This document shows, one piece after another, positions 9,993 to 21,100 of a stretch of DNA of 64,000 nt (the stretch's first letter is position 1; each line of letters begins with the position of its first letter). This DNA comes from Pomphorhynchus laevis (Eukaryota; Acanthocephala; Palaeacanthocephala; Echinorhynchida; Pomphorhynchidae), in NCBI GenBank assembly GCA_012934845.2, contig WNNJ02000123.1, forward strand, positions 124,001 through 188,000, read 5' to 3'. Position numbers and translations under genes: made by a program. Below the pieces are notes generated by a model. That model saw nothing but the letters and a program-made list of their open reading frames with translations, did no database searches and was not told where the DNA came from.

Positions 9993-10821
9993 CTGACCTC
10001 TGAAAGTTAGTCGGGAATTTAGAAAATGTTTGATCTGACGTAATTTCTATTGTAGAATTTTTACAGCTCATGTTTGATTTATTCAGCAAATTGTTTCTGG
10101 AATGATTAAGTATTTGTTCATTAGACGATACTGTTTCGGGGTGACAATGTCCATGCTTATTCATATAATTTAACTGAGTGTAACTCATGTATGGGAGAGT
10201 GCGGTGATTATCTAAAAGATCCAATTTATTTCGTTTACCTGAATCCATGTCGTCCTTACACTTTAGTTCTCTGTTAACTTGAGTGCAACGTAGTGAAACT
10301 CTGTCATCTGTACTTATGGAAATTGGACTTAATGCAGTCATTCTATCCTTATATCTTGTTGATTCCATGTTAGCATACGATCGTGTTGACAGATTATTTG
10401 GCAACGGAAGAGAACTGTCGATCATAACGTTGGTTAGTTTGTCATCAGCGAATTTCGCTGCGAAGTTCACAATATCATCCTCTTCGGACTGATAACACAC
10501 TTCTTCGATATTGCCGTGTTTATAATAATCAATGGTATTATTGCATAATGGTCTGCGAGTACTTACGCTGCTGTAAGCACAACTCGCCGTATCAATTGCG
10601 CTAAGTACTGTACTATATTCACTTGCAACTTCACTGTGTACGGATGGTAAATCATTACTGTCGAACGATTCCATCGAAGTGCGATTAGATAAGTATGACG
10701 GTGTAGGTGTATTCAATAGATACTTGTGGTCATGATCGAATCTGGATTCAGAGCACACTATTGTCGAGTCCGTTCCATTACTGGTTGAATTTGAACTTAT
10801 CGTGGATATGTTTGTCGTCAT
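9993..10821 (-). CDS. Unknown Ser/Thr-rich protein, exon 1
   Basis: First recognised exon of the gene completed by 7493-8298; together they encode about 544 residues. The exon encodes 276 codons plus one base. It is rich in Ser, Thr, Asn and Asp with no recognisable domain. Visible pieces are a tract rich in S and T at the N-terminus, YLSNRTSMESFDSNDLPSVH, and an acidic YQSEEDDIVNFAAKFADDKL that could form a helix. It then runs to TNFQRS at the splice donor. Reading through the donor instead gives a short hydrophobic tail, FLFLILAFKLI, which I read as intron. The frame stays open for roughly 30 codons before the ATG at 10821, so a further upstream exon or an earlier start cannot be excluded. 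Confidence 0.6.
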
Positions 10822-11159
10822 TGAATAAAAACAGCAGGGTTGCTTAAAATTGATCGTAGAATATTTCCATCTAGAAACATTACAAATAAATAAGCATATA
10901 CGTTTTTTTATTTGAAACGTTTTAAATAGTGATGATGTACCATCACTATGATATGGACTTCAAAAATTATTCGCTCATAGAACAGTGCTCAGTACAATTA
11001 TACCTAAGATTTTACTCTCCATAATTAAAGGGCCATTTTTGGAAGTGCCAAAAACAGCATGATCAAACTGTGATCAGGCAAAATAGCCTTATTATTATGT
11101 TAACAACGTTACGAGCATAGCTTAGAGTTGCTGACAAATTGATAGTCAAAATAAAAGGA
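10822..11159. other. AT-rich spacer upstream of the two-exon gene
   Basis: I see no gene. It contains a short inverted repeat TAGTGATG...CATCACTA near 10926-10947. The promoter of the minus-strand gene should lie here, but no core motif is clear. Confidence 0.35.
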
Positions 11160-11732
11160 AAAGAGAAAAACAAATCAGTCAACTATTTAAAATATTCTGT
11201 CTTTAAGGATCTCACGAGTTTCCGCATTTACAGTATCATCGCTTAAACGATTCCATGAATTTATTATTCGTTGTCCAAATTGAATCGTCCTAGAATGTAC
11301 TATTCGTCGACGACTAAGATAAAACGAGTGGCCCCGCAAAGCTCGATTTGATCGAATGTTGAAGAGCCCACGCAACACATGGTGTTCATAGTGAAATACC
11401 TCCCATACAAGACACAGATCCCGCGAGTCACGAATATCACATAACGACTGCATATTTAAAGACCGAAGACGGTCCTCGTAAGGAAGTTGTCTCAAATAAT
11501 GTACTAACTTTGTTGCCCTACGTAGCACCTTCTCAAGTCGAGTAATCTCATCTCTGGCTCGACGGTATAAACATTAAGAAGCATATTATAAATGGCTTAG
11601 TACAAAAGCGTTTACAAGAACTCTAAAAGAACGTGGACTCACGTAGCTGAATGATCGGCGAAGGAAACCAACCATACGCATGGCCTTCGAACAAATGTAC
11701 TTAGTGTTTTGGCGAGTGGAAAAATCATCCGT
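11160..11732 (-). pseudogene. CR1/jockey-type LINE fragment, RT thumb to C-terminus
   Basis: Read from 11732 downward, the sequence encodes AMRMVGFLRRSF, then FRVLVNAFVLSHL, LEKVLRRATKLVHYLRQLPY and GHSFYLSRRRIVHSRT. It ends with FGQRIINSWNRLSDDTVNAE, the usual closing motif of CR1/jockey ORF2. The palm and endonuclease are absent and the upstream part has stops. It is close in layout to the element at 38.6-42.7 kb (RVLHRATKLAPQLK, GHGLTLRHERIRKSRA). A younger L2-like copy begins exactly where it ends. Confidence 0.65.
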
Positions 11733-13295
11733 TATCCCTTGTAATATAATCCTGATAAATTTTCTTCTTATTTACAAACTAAGCTATCTAATTTACTTTC
11801 CCTACTACCCATAGCCCCCTTGTACCTACTCTTCTCTTTAAATACTTCCCTCCCAGAGCTATTCCACCTTCTTCCCGTTTCGTCTGATGAAGTTTCTTCG
11901 GTTCTGCTGTCATTACCTAATAAAACCTCTCCTTCTGACACAATTCCAACTCACTTGCTTAAAAATATCTGCTCCTCTATCTTACCCTTTCTAACCACAT
12001 TCTTCAACTCGTCCATCCGTAGCCGTACATTTCCTTCCATCTGGAAATGCGCCACTGTTTGTCCTCTCATCAAAAAAGCAATCTCTCGACCCTTCACTCC
12101 AATCTTCGTACCGTCCAATCTCACTTCTTCCATCCCTCTCTAAACTCCTTGAACGTCTCGTTCTTAAGCAAGTTAATACATATCTCTTTTCCTCCAACTT
12201 ATTTCCTCCCTTCCAAGCCGCTTTTCGCTCTAATCACTCTACTGAAATTGCATGTCTAAGAGTTTATAACGACTTAATCATCTCGCACCATCAAAAATTA
12301 TGTAGTGTCATAGTTTCTCTTGATCTATCGTCTGCTTTTGACATCGTCGATAACTCGATTCTTCTGCATCGTCTTCGTCATGATTATGGCTTTTCTTTAC
12401 ACACTGTGGCTTGGTTTTTTTCATATCTATCAAACCGTACTTTTCGCGTTTGTTCTAACTCTTCTCTCTCCCATCCTTCGTCCATCCCGTCCGGTGTTGC
12501 ACAAGGTTCCGTATTAGGCCCTATGCTTTTCGTTCTTCTTCTCGGTGATTTGTCTTCGATTTCTTACAAATTCAACTTCCATGTTATGCAATATGCTGAT
12601 GACATTCTCATCTATGCTCATGCACCTGTTTATCGTATTCGCGATCTTAGTGTTTCCGCTTCCGACTGTCTTGCCTCAATTTTCAATCATCTTTCTTCTC
12701 TACGTCTTTCTTTAAATCCTAATAAATCAATAATAATATGGATCCTTCCTCGACGCTTCGGCGTGGAACCTCCCTCCGTATAATTAAATTCTACAATTCT
12801 TCCTATCGTTGACAATCTTGTTTTCCTCGGCTTCCATTTCGACAACAGACTTTCACTTAAACTTTTCGTTATAGATAAAGTACGCTCATCTACCTTGATA
12901 CTCCGCAACCTCCGTCAAGTTCGTAGGTTGATCGATTTCCCTTCTTGCATGACTCTCATATCTTCTCTCATTTTCTCTAAACTTGATTACTGTCTTGGCC
13001 TATTTTCCAACTCAACTAAATCCACTCTTCTTCCTTTACAATGCAGCCGTACGAGTTCTCCTCCGTTTTCGTCGTTTTGATCATACATCCTACCATCTTG
13101 CTTCTCTCGATTTACCTACAATTTATTGTCGTGTTCAAATTCGTCTTCTCGTTGCTTTTCGCCTTATAACTTTTCATACCCCTTCATTTCTCAACCTTCA
13201 TTTTCTCGACAATTATCGTGCTGTTTACTGGACTTGTAGGCGTACAGCTGTCACGGATTTGCCACAAATCCGTGACACTATTATAATGATAATAA
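11733..13295 (+). mobile_element. L2-like LINE, copy 4 (5'-truncated, internally deleted)
   Basis: The copy starts inside ORF2 just before the FSLNTSLPELFHLLP segment and keeps the RT (SGVAQGSVLGP, YADDILIYAHAP at about 12591-12630) and much of the thumb. It has several frame disruptions; for instance GVPQG has become GVAQG and a stop lies after LPRRFGVEPPSV. Near 13230 ORF2 jumps from a GTTTACTG segment straight into the 3' UTR, so about 220 bp including the APLSWNHLP block are gone. It ends in an unusual palindrome and an ATT/ATA-rich tail. It is more diverged than copies 1-3. Confidence 0.8.
13250..13276. repeat. Snap-back palindrome at the end of L2 copy 4
   Basis: Two perfect 12-bp arms, GTCACGGATTTG (13250-13261) and its reverse complement (13265-13276), flank a 3-bp loop CCA. 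The left arm overlaps the place where other copies have TGTACGCATTTGCCAC, so the arm was partly rewritten and then copied in reverse. Confidence 0.75.
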
Positions 13296-13989
13296 TGCGC
13301 GATTAATCTTAGTGCAGACAAAGATACCGATCGTTTGTTTGGGGTAAACTACATTTTGAGCTCATGTTGCTGTATTTGAAAAACAGATTTGTTTTTTTAA
13401 AGTATATATATATTTTTATAACATCAATATGTGTATACAAAGATGACTTAAAAGTTAATTCTAATTTTTCGAATCTTTAACATCCAATTGCCATTTGATA
13501 CATCGTATATTATATATTAGTCAATTCATACAAATTGATGTATTTTAAATTGTAATCGACATTTTATACATCGAATATTCGCTATTTGTCAATTTAAAAA
13601 ATTGAGGATTATTTTATATTCTAGCATTATATAAATATAAATTAAAATATTTTATATTTATAATTATTCAAAATTTATCTGAATTATTTTAAAAAAATTG
13701 CTACTGAAATTTTTGTGACGTGGATATCGATTGTATTTATGTAGTTAGTTGTAACGAGTATTTTCTGTACGATAATGTCTTTCTCAGTAGAAAATCTAAC
13801 TGCCCTCAACCGTGTTGTTCACAGTAATTCAGTCGCTTTTCCGCAATGAAATTTTTGATCATTTACTAATTACTGTAATTGCTCTTTAAAATATGGTAGT
13901 TATTGGCAGTAGAGATCACTTTCTGTAATCAACAGAATTTTAAAAATTTCACGTAATTTATCCGGTTAAACCTAGCTGCGAAGAAATGT
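13296..13989. other. AT-rich spacer
   Basis: I see no coding sequence in 13296-13700, which is strongly AT-rich with short TATA runs. The segment 13700-13989 may be the 5' UTR of the LINE ORF1 that follows, but nothing proves it. Confidence 0.35.
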
Positions 13990-15001
13990 CTGGGTACACG
14001 GAGACATGAGTTGTTTGCAATAACTATATTTGTAATTTTTGGACTATCATTGTCCATCCGGTGGATGATGAATCCTTGAACAAACGTGATTTCATGTGTA
14101 GATTGTGTGCCACTCGGGCTATAAATGAGTTTACTGCTAAAGTGGATGAACTTAATCAACTCATTAATTACTTATCTACGGACTTACATTCAACAAAACT
14201 AACCGATAACATATTGAATTCGAGTTATACATACATTGATGATCATTTCAAATCAAATAATATTGACAAACAAGGGTCGGTTAATGTTGGAAATTGTGAT
14301 GGTAATAATCGGTTGATAACTCAAGTTGATAATCACTTTAAATCAGAAAATGTCGACAAGCAGACATGTTATTAATTATGGTAACTTGAACTTTATCAGG
14401 AAAATCAATCACGCGGCAGAAATGATTCTTTCTAAATATGATTTCAAAAAATGGCAACAAAAGAAACTAAAATCATTCGTACTTGGACTCGAGGTGAACG
14501 ACATTCACGATTACTTAGTATACCGAATTCTTCAAACGTTGTGGATCTTGTAACGAACGAGAATAATATACACAAAGAAAGCATCATCAATGTAAACGAT
14601 ACTAATTGTACTGGTTCTTTAATCGAATCACCTCACGCTGATCAAGCTGATGGGATTCCTAATGATGAGACTGACCAAATCAATGCCCAGTCTCAACGAG
14701 TCACATGTACACCAACTAATAGTAGTAATACGGGTTTTTCTCCATCATATATGCAACTATACTCTAAACTGTTGAAAAATCATGCCCGATTTCGAGCAAT
14801 AATTTTTACTAATATACCAGAATCTGATTATATGAACATTCAACACCGCCTGAATGATGATCTTATGCGCGTTCGCAATGTCCTTTCGAATATATCGTGC
14901 GAACTGCCTTATGACAAATTACTGCAAATCAAAATAGTGTTCCTCTTCCGTTTGGGAAACAATGTGCAGAAAATAACTGCCGCCCAGGATTATTAAAAGC
15001 G
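13990..15001 (+). pseudogene. CR1-like LINE ORF1 (family E), 5' part
   Basis: From about 14007 one frame reads VVCNNYICNFWTIIV and continues to RDFMCRLCATRA. This is the same C-x4-C-x2-W ... F-x-C-x2-C motif seen in ORF1 of the L2-like family and of the element at 38645. A low-complexity Asn/Asp-rich stretch ends at a stop at 14375. The adjoining frame 14451-14996 continues with SYMQLYSKLLKNHARFRAII and RVRNVLSNISCELPYDKLLQIKIVFLFRLGNN, the RNA-binding region of ORF1. It therefore needs at least one frame change and is defective. Its C-terminal end reappears at 19524, beyond an inserted L2 copy. Confidence 0.6.
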
Positions 15002-15016
15002 TTTCTAAGTAATGAT

Positions 15017-15087
15017 GATTATTATTAAAGAAATTTTGGTTTCTAATAAACATGAAATAAAATAACATACAATAAAATAACATACAA
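15017..15087. repeat. Short recurrent AT-rich motif at the junction of two LINEs
   Basis: TTTGGTTTCTAATAAACAT is followed by a doubled AAATAAAATAACATACA. The same motif, reversed, lies at 50823-50862 and a close form lies at 55362-55380. In two places it is next to an (AAT)n run. It may be the 3' tail of a LINE on the opposite strand, or a 5' element end. Here it separates family E from L2 copy 2. Confidence 0.45.
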
Positions 15088-16401
15088 GCGCGATCTCAGA
15101 TCCCGGTTCCTGATCAAGAATCTTCCACATCAGAATGCAATGATGGTTATACCAGCTTTGAAGTTGGATGCGATTCCAAAGATTGCGATGTATGGACACT
15201 TGTTCGTGTTAAAATATCCGACCACTCGGTGTATAAACGTAAACATTTCACTTGCGGTTTTTGTACATCAGTACGACTACTACAGTTATCCTGCTCATCT
15301 ACTCCTGTATCACACACGACCACTCAAACCAATGCTGTTTTAGATGTTTCCCTCGCATCAACACCTGACTTCGCATCATATAATTCCATTATTAAACCTA
15401 CTCTCTCACACACTTCTCGTTCAACTACGTACCAAACTTCCATTAATATTTCTCATTCTAACAATGCTAACGGTAAAGCTTTTCATCTCGTACCTCCTCT
15501 TTCCTATTCCTCCCCCAATCTAAATAAATCTCAAACTTCTTTATTCTCCTCACGTACTCCTTACTCGACCTCTCCTGTATCACCTCTCAATAATTTACAC
15601 CCTTCCATCAAAATCATTTCCAGTAACATTTCCGATCAACTGATTCAACACTCCATTACTGTCACTCATGCCCCAACCTATTTTAATTCTCCTTACTCTA
15701 CCTCCCACGTAACACTTCCAAATAATTTACATCCTTCATTTAAAATCATATCCAGTCACATCTCTGATCAACCGATTCAACACCCCGCTCCTGTCACACT
15801 TGCTCCAACCAATATTAATTCTTTATCAAGCACCCCTGTCATTTCCACTTCTATCTGCTCATCTACCTCGACTCCTACTAGCTCTGTCCGTCCACCACTT
15901 CCACGAAATCGTTTTCCTTCGCGCGATCGCTGTATAATCATATCAAACTTAAAGCTTTCCGAATCTGCTTCTCCACAATCTCGCCTCGATGATGATGTAT
16001 CTGCTTTCAGGTCTATCCTAGCAACCATTCTACCTGATGATAACCCATCACTCTTCAATAATATCGCTCCTGTATCCTTTATTCGTTTAAACAAATCCAC
16101 TAAACCCAATCATCTCAGTCCTCCACTCTTAAAAACCGTTTTCCAACATAGTTCACATGCCTCTTCGGTACTCTCCCAACGTTTTAAACTTCTTACCACT
16201 TCCTCTACTTGCCGTATCTTTCCTGACCGCTCCCCTTCTGATATTGCCCAGCTCAATTTAGCTCGCATTGAAAAACATCGACGTGAAACAAACGGCGAGT
16301 CATTCTTATCTATACGTAAAATCAACAGAAATTTTCACGTTCTTCACACAAGGCCAAAAATTCGATGGCGTCCCATCTCTCCCCCTTGTCTTCTTCGCTA
16401 G
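15088..16401 (+). pseudogene. L2-like ORF1 (start codon lost)
   Basis: An open frame of about 437 codons without its initiator; compared with the copy at 32386, the first few codons are missing. It begins with a Cys motif, CDSKDCDVWTL ... FTCGFC, of C-x4-C-x2-W-x18-F-x-C-x2-C form, probably zinc-binding. A long Ser/Thr/Pro-rich linker holds two copies of a 44-residue unit (YSTS..NNLHPS.KIISS.ISDQ.IQH). The conserved C-terminal region RDRCIIISNLKLSES to KIRWRP is the likely RNA-binding part. The stop at 16401 lies 37 bases inside ORF2. LINE ORF1 proteins bind element RNA and act as chaperones; the domain class here is inferred. Confidence 0.75.
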
Positions 16402-19310
16402 TCGATCTCGCTCCTAAGCATACTTTTCGTCTTAGTCTATTCAATACTCGCTCCATTCTTCACAAAGCTGATATGCTTCTCGATATCTTCGATCAATTAT
16501 CTATCGATATTCTCTGCATTATCGTGGCATTATCGTGGCATTATTCATTCTCTGCATGAATCCTGGCACTCTGATTCCGACGATCTTGCTATTCGTCGTC
16601 TATGACGCTCTGGTTGTTCTCTAGTTGAATCAGCTCGTCAAATTACATCTCATACATCTACTGCGTCTAACCATGGCGGTATTGTTGCCATTGCTCGTCA
16701 CCCAATGTCTTTACGTAAAATCAACGTTAACATCCGTTACACTTCGTTCGAATTACTCATATGCAGATTATCAACGCCTTTCCCTCTGGAACTTGTGATT
16801 GTATACCGTCCAGGTTCAGTTGCCCCATCACGTATCTTCTTTAACGACCTTGCAGATCTAATGTCTCACTGTTCATTGTCTTATACTCCTTCTTTTGTTC
16901 TCGGTGACTTTAACATTCGTCTTGATCGCCCGTCTGACTCTGACTCTATCACTTTAACTAATCTTTTTTCTGATTTTAACTATAAATTACTTTCAACAAG
17001 CCCAACTCATATTCTCGGCGGTGCTCTCGACATCATTGCTGTTCCTAACTGCTTCAATGACTATACCTCCTTGTCAATTACTGATCCTGGTTTGTCCGAT
17101 CATTTCCTTGTCACTCTTACTCTTACTCGTCCCCATCCTCCTTCTCCGCCTTTACCATTATCTACACCAAGTCGACCCTGGAAGCTTCTCGATATCCCTA
17201 TTCTCTGCACAGCCTTACTCAATTCTTCACTCTTTTCACTTCCTCTTAACTATCTCTCTCCCGATGATCTCTGCATTCTGTTTGATTCTGAACTTACGTC
17301 GATCCTCAATAACCTTCTGCCTAGTCGACTTCGACGTTCCCAGCGCTTGCGCCATGCTCCCTGGTTCGATTCTGACTGTAGTCTTTCTAAGCGTCGACTC
17401 CGTCACTCTTTTCGTGTGTATAATCGCTTTCTTAAACGTTCACCCAACTCACTCCCTCCAAATCTTCGTGATTCCTACTTTTCTCAACGCCGTTCACATC
17501 TCATTCTTATACGTACTAAACGTACTCTCTTTTGGCGAAATCAACTCGAGTCATCTTCCAACTCTAAATCTCATTGGAAAATCTTAAACTCAATTCTTTC
17601 ACGATCATCTACTTATTGTAATATAAATCCTGATGAATTTTCTTCTTATCTACAAACTAAGCTATCTAATTTACTTTCCCTACTACCCATAGCCCCCTTG
17701 TACCCACTCTTCTCTTTAAATACTTCCCTCCCAGAACTATTCCACCTTCTTCCCGTTTCGTCTGATGAAGTTTCTTCGGTTCTGCTGTCATTACCTAATA
17801 AAACCTCTCCTTCTGACCCAATTCCCAACTCACTTGCTTAAAAATATCTGCTCCGTTTTCTTACCCTTCCTAACCACATTGTTCAACTCGTCCATCCGTA
17901 GCCGTACATTTCCTTCCATCTGGAAATGCGCCACTGTTCGTCCTCTCATCAAAAAGCAATCTCTCGACTCCTCACTACCATCTTCGTACCGTCCAATCTC
18001 ACTTCTCCCAACCCTCTCTAAACTCCTTGAGCGTCTCGTTCTCAAGCAAGTTAATACATATCTCTTTTCCTCTAACTTGTTTCCTCCCTTCCAAGCCGCT
18101 TTTCGCTCTAATCACTCTACTGAAATTGCCTGTCTTAAAGTTTATAATGACTTACTCATCTCGCGCGATCATAAATTATGTAGTGTCATAGTTTCTCTTG
18201 ATCTATCGTCTGCTTTTGACATCGTCGATCACTCGATTCTTCTCCATCGCCTTCGTCATGATTATGGCTTCTCTTTACCCACTGTATCATGGTTTTCTTC
18301 ATATCTATCAAACCGTACATTTCGCGTATATTCTAACTCTTCTCTCTCCCATCCTTCGTCCATTCCGTCCGGTGTTCCACAAGGCTCCGTATTAGGCCCT
18401 ATACTTTTCTCTCTTCTTCTTGGTGATTTGTCTTCGATTTCTCATAAATTTAACTTCCATGTTATGCAATATGCTGATGACATTCTCATCTATGCTCATG
18501 CACCTGTTTATCGTATTCACGATCTTAGTGTTTCCGCTTCGGACTGTCTTGTCTCAATTTCCAATCATCTTTCTTCCCTTCGCCTTTCTCTGAATCCTGA
18601 TAAATCCAAAATTATGTGGATCCTACCTCGACGCCTCGGCTTCGAACCTCCCTCCGTATCATTAAATTCTACAATTCTTCCTATCGTTGATAATCTCGTT
18701 TTCCTAGGCTTCCATTTTGACAACCGACTTTCACTTAAAACCTTTCGTTAGAGAAAAAGTACGCTCATCTACCTTGATACTCCGCAACCTCCGTCAAGTT
18801 CGTAGATTGATCGATTTCCCTTCTTGTATGACTCTCATATCATCTCTCCTTTTTTCTAGACTCGATTATTGTCTTAGTCTATTTTCCAACTCACCTAAAT
18901 CCACTCTTCTTCCCCTACAACGCATCGTCAACGCAGCTGTCCGAATTCTCCTCCGTCTTCGTCGTTTTGATCATACATCCTACCATCTTGCTTCTCTCGA
19001 TTTGCCTACAATTTATTGTCGTGTTCAAATTCGTCTTCTTATCGTTGCTTTCCGCCTTGTAACTTTTCATACCCCTTCATTTCTCAACCTTCCTTTTCTT
19101 GATAATTCTCGTCCTGTTTACTGTTCCTTGCGTTCCTGTAATTCCCTTCTTTTACATGTCCCAAACTACTCTACCTCCTTTGGACTCCGCTCCTTCCTGG
19201 TGGCTGCTCCTCTATCGTGGAATCATCTGCCCATTCATATACGCCAATCAACTTCCCTGCAGTGCTTCAAACGACAAATCCGATCCCATTTTAACAATTT
19301 ATCTGCTTGA
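16365..19310 (+). pseudogene. L2-like ORF2, broken
   Basis: The ORF2 start ATG is at 16365. The domain order is as in copy 1: EEP endonuclease, RT with YADD (about 18469-18480), and an L2-type C-terminus ending SHFNNLSA. Breaks visible by comparison are an insertion of about 35 bp near 16521-16556 built from two ATCGTGGCATT units plus a repeated TCTCTGCAT. There is also a TGA shared with copy 1 near 16602, an extra A near 17826 and an extra A near 18739. The pieces between breaks stay nearly identical to copy 1, so the damage is recent. The insertion looks like polymerase slippage. Confidence 0.8.
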
Positions 19311-19380
19311 CTTTTTCATTTTTGTTTGTGGACTTGTAAGCGTACAGCTTGTACGCATTTGCCACATTAAATAAATTTGT

Positions 19381-19523
19381 ATTATTAACTCGAATTTTAC
19401 GAGTTAATATTACGAATTTCATTAATATTAACTCGAATTTTAACTCGGACTTGTAAGCGTACAGCTTGTACGCATTCGCCACATTAAATAAATTTGTATT
19501 ATTATTAACTCGAATTTTACGAG
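19381..19523 (+). repeat. Duplicated L2 3' end and flank
   Basis: The last 53-56 bp of the L2-like 3' UTR, with its hairpin, occurs twice (19330-19383 and 19447-19503). Each is followed by the same 23-bp ATTATTAACTCG...GAG string (19381-19403 and 19501-19523). The spacer holds further broken copies of AACTCGAATTTTA. It could be a second, very short insertion at the same site or a slippage product. One base (GCATT versus GCATTC) differs in the tail. Confidence 0.65.
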
Positions 19524-20135
19524 ATCTTACCATTGATCAGCATAATCAATTTCGTCAAGCAAAATAATTTTTAAAACAACGCATTAAATGCGGAGAGAAT
19601 AATCTGACTATTCGGAATTTTCAAGTTATGCGCCAGAGAACGTGGATTCGTTGGGTTCCATTGGAATCACATATGGGTTCTTCTCAGCAGCTACCTAACA
19701 AGTACATCATAAGATATAGTAGAGCATAAATCTCCCTTGTAGTTTGCTAACGGTATGTTGCAGCGAATTGTAAATATTGAAAGGAATAGAAACGATTATC
19801 GTTGTATGATACTTTGATCTAACAATCGCAGTATTCTCAACAAGATCGATGAGCTAAGATCAAGGGTATATAGCACTAATCGTTTGTTGGTTGCGTTTAC
19901 TGAGTCTTGACTAAATTATGATATTACTGATAGCGAGGTTGAATTGTCCAACTACATGTGCTATCGTGGCGATCGTTGTAGTCGGAGAGGTGGCGGAGTA
20001 ATACTTTACATACATTACATATTGTGGCGACATTACTTAAAGCGAAATCATCTGATGATTTTGAAACTTTGTGGGCAACTTATCTCTACCTAATCATCAA
20101 TCAATCGTTATCGGTCATATTTATCACATCCCTTA
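19524..20135 (+). pseudogene. CR1-like LINE (family E) continuing: ORF1 end and endonuclease start
   Basis: Directly after the L2 tail the frame reads RDLTIDQHNQFRQAK, then IKCGENNLTIRNFQVMRQRTW. This aligns by eye with the ORF1 end RDLSYDDRLKLREAK ... GHTNLTIKDFRVVRRR of the element at 26452-27210. From about 19830 a second frame gives SILNKIDELRSRVYS, then LVAFTES.LNYDITDSEVELS and RGGGVILYI, the N-terminal half of an EEP endonuclease. Stops and frame shifts are present. With 13990-15001 this forms one older element split by L2 copy 2. Nothing downstream of about 20135 belongs to it. Confidence 0.6.
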
Positions 20136-20254
20136 TACTACAACCAATTTCAGAATAATGTTTAGTTCAATACCGCCTTTTTTCGGTTCTCATAATTTGC
20201 TAACGAAATGTATTAATAAGATACATACTTGCTTATTAGGCTTTTGACAGAGGA

Positions 20255-20830
20255 TAATAATATTAAAAGATATTTAATTTTTAATTTTCTTAGATAAAAA
20301 TTAAAAATAAATGTGTCGTGCATGTTACGACCTGAAACGTAAAATACATCATCAATAGACAATTGTTCATAACATAAAAAGTATATCAGGTAAAAGTTAA
20401 CAAAAATGTTATGATAAAAATTATTTTTTGAGATAAGAAAATTTTTCACAAATTTTTCATTAATTAATACAACGATTTTTTATATTATTTTAATTAGCGA
20501 AGTCGAATATATCAACTATCAAAGTTTAGCTCAAATAAACTCACAGGTGAATAGAAATGTAATGTTTTATTTGAGAAAATATGTTCAATTTAGGTTTTCA
20601 CCATAGTAATGAAAAATAATTAATCATTTTGATGAAATGTCTTAACTTAAAATAAGTCTTTAATGTCGTCTAAAAGTCTTTCAAGAATAGGTAAGCTATT
20701 TACACGCGAATTTCGCCTTCAAGCATATTCGCCCAAATAAAGGCCCATCCATCATTTGTATTTTGCCCTTGCATAAAATGTTTTAATGGACGCCATTTAG
20801 ACTGTATTTGTTGTGTATGATATCCTAGAA
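20255..20830 (-). pseudogene. Merlin/IS1016-type transposase relic, unit 1
   Basis: Read on the minus strand from about 20810, one frame gives HTQQIQSKWRPLKHFMQGQN, the HTQxIExxWRxLK block near the end of ISXO2/IS1016-type DDE transposases. After a frame change it gives YLGEYA.RRNSRVNSLP, then LERLLDDI, matching the family's YLxEYxWRR ending. It has a stop in place of the Trp. The coding remnant is followed by an AT-rich 3' segment that is shared with unit 2. The CTAG/GATATCATACAC border at 20824 could be an ancestral splice acceptor. No terminal inverted repeat was found. Confidence 0.5.
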
Positions 20831-20900
20831 ATTAAAAATAAGAGGTTTTCTCAATACATCTTATTCCCAATTAAAAATAAGAAAATATTAATAACATACT

Positions 20901-21100
20901 GGAATGGGAGAATAGGGAAAAGAGAATGCGGGAATTGGGGAATGAGGAAAGAGGGAAGGGGAGATTAGCAAATGTGGAAGGTGGAAGGGGAGATTAGCAA
21001 ATGTGGAAGGAGGAAGGGGAGATTGGGGAATTGGAAAGGCGAGCAGGGGAAGGGAGAAGAGGAGATAAAGGGAATGAAGGGAATGGGGGAAAGTAGAAGT
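20901..21100 (+). repeat. Polypurine tract with 24-30 bp subrepeats
   Basis: About 200 bp is almost entirely A and G on the plus strand, with repeated GGGGAGATTAGCAAATGTGG and GGAAGGGG blocks. It separates the two Merlin-like units. Its complement is open in one frame and encodes a Pro/Ser/Leu/Phe-rich string, which is a composition effect and not a gene. Such tracts can form triplex DNA. Confidence 0.7.

Larger units (their letters stand above)
15088..19383 (+). mobile_element. L2-like LINE, copy 2 (nearly full length)
   Basis: Starts a few codons inside ORF1 relative to copy 3 and runs to the ATT tail near 19383. It contains ORF1, the ORF1/ORF2 overlap, ORF2 and the 3' hairpin (19340-19356). 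It is very close to copy 1, including a shared TGA near the ORF2 N-terminus. It is nested in an older CR1-like element whose ORF1 pieces flank it on both sides. Confidence 0.85.
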
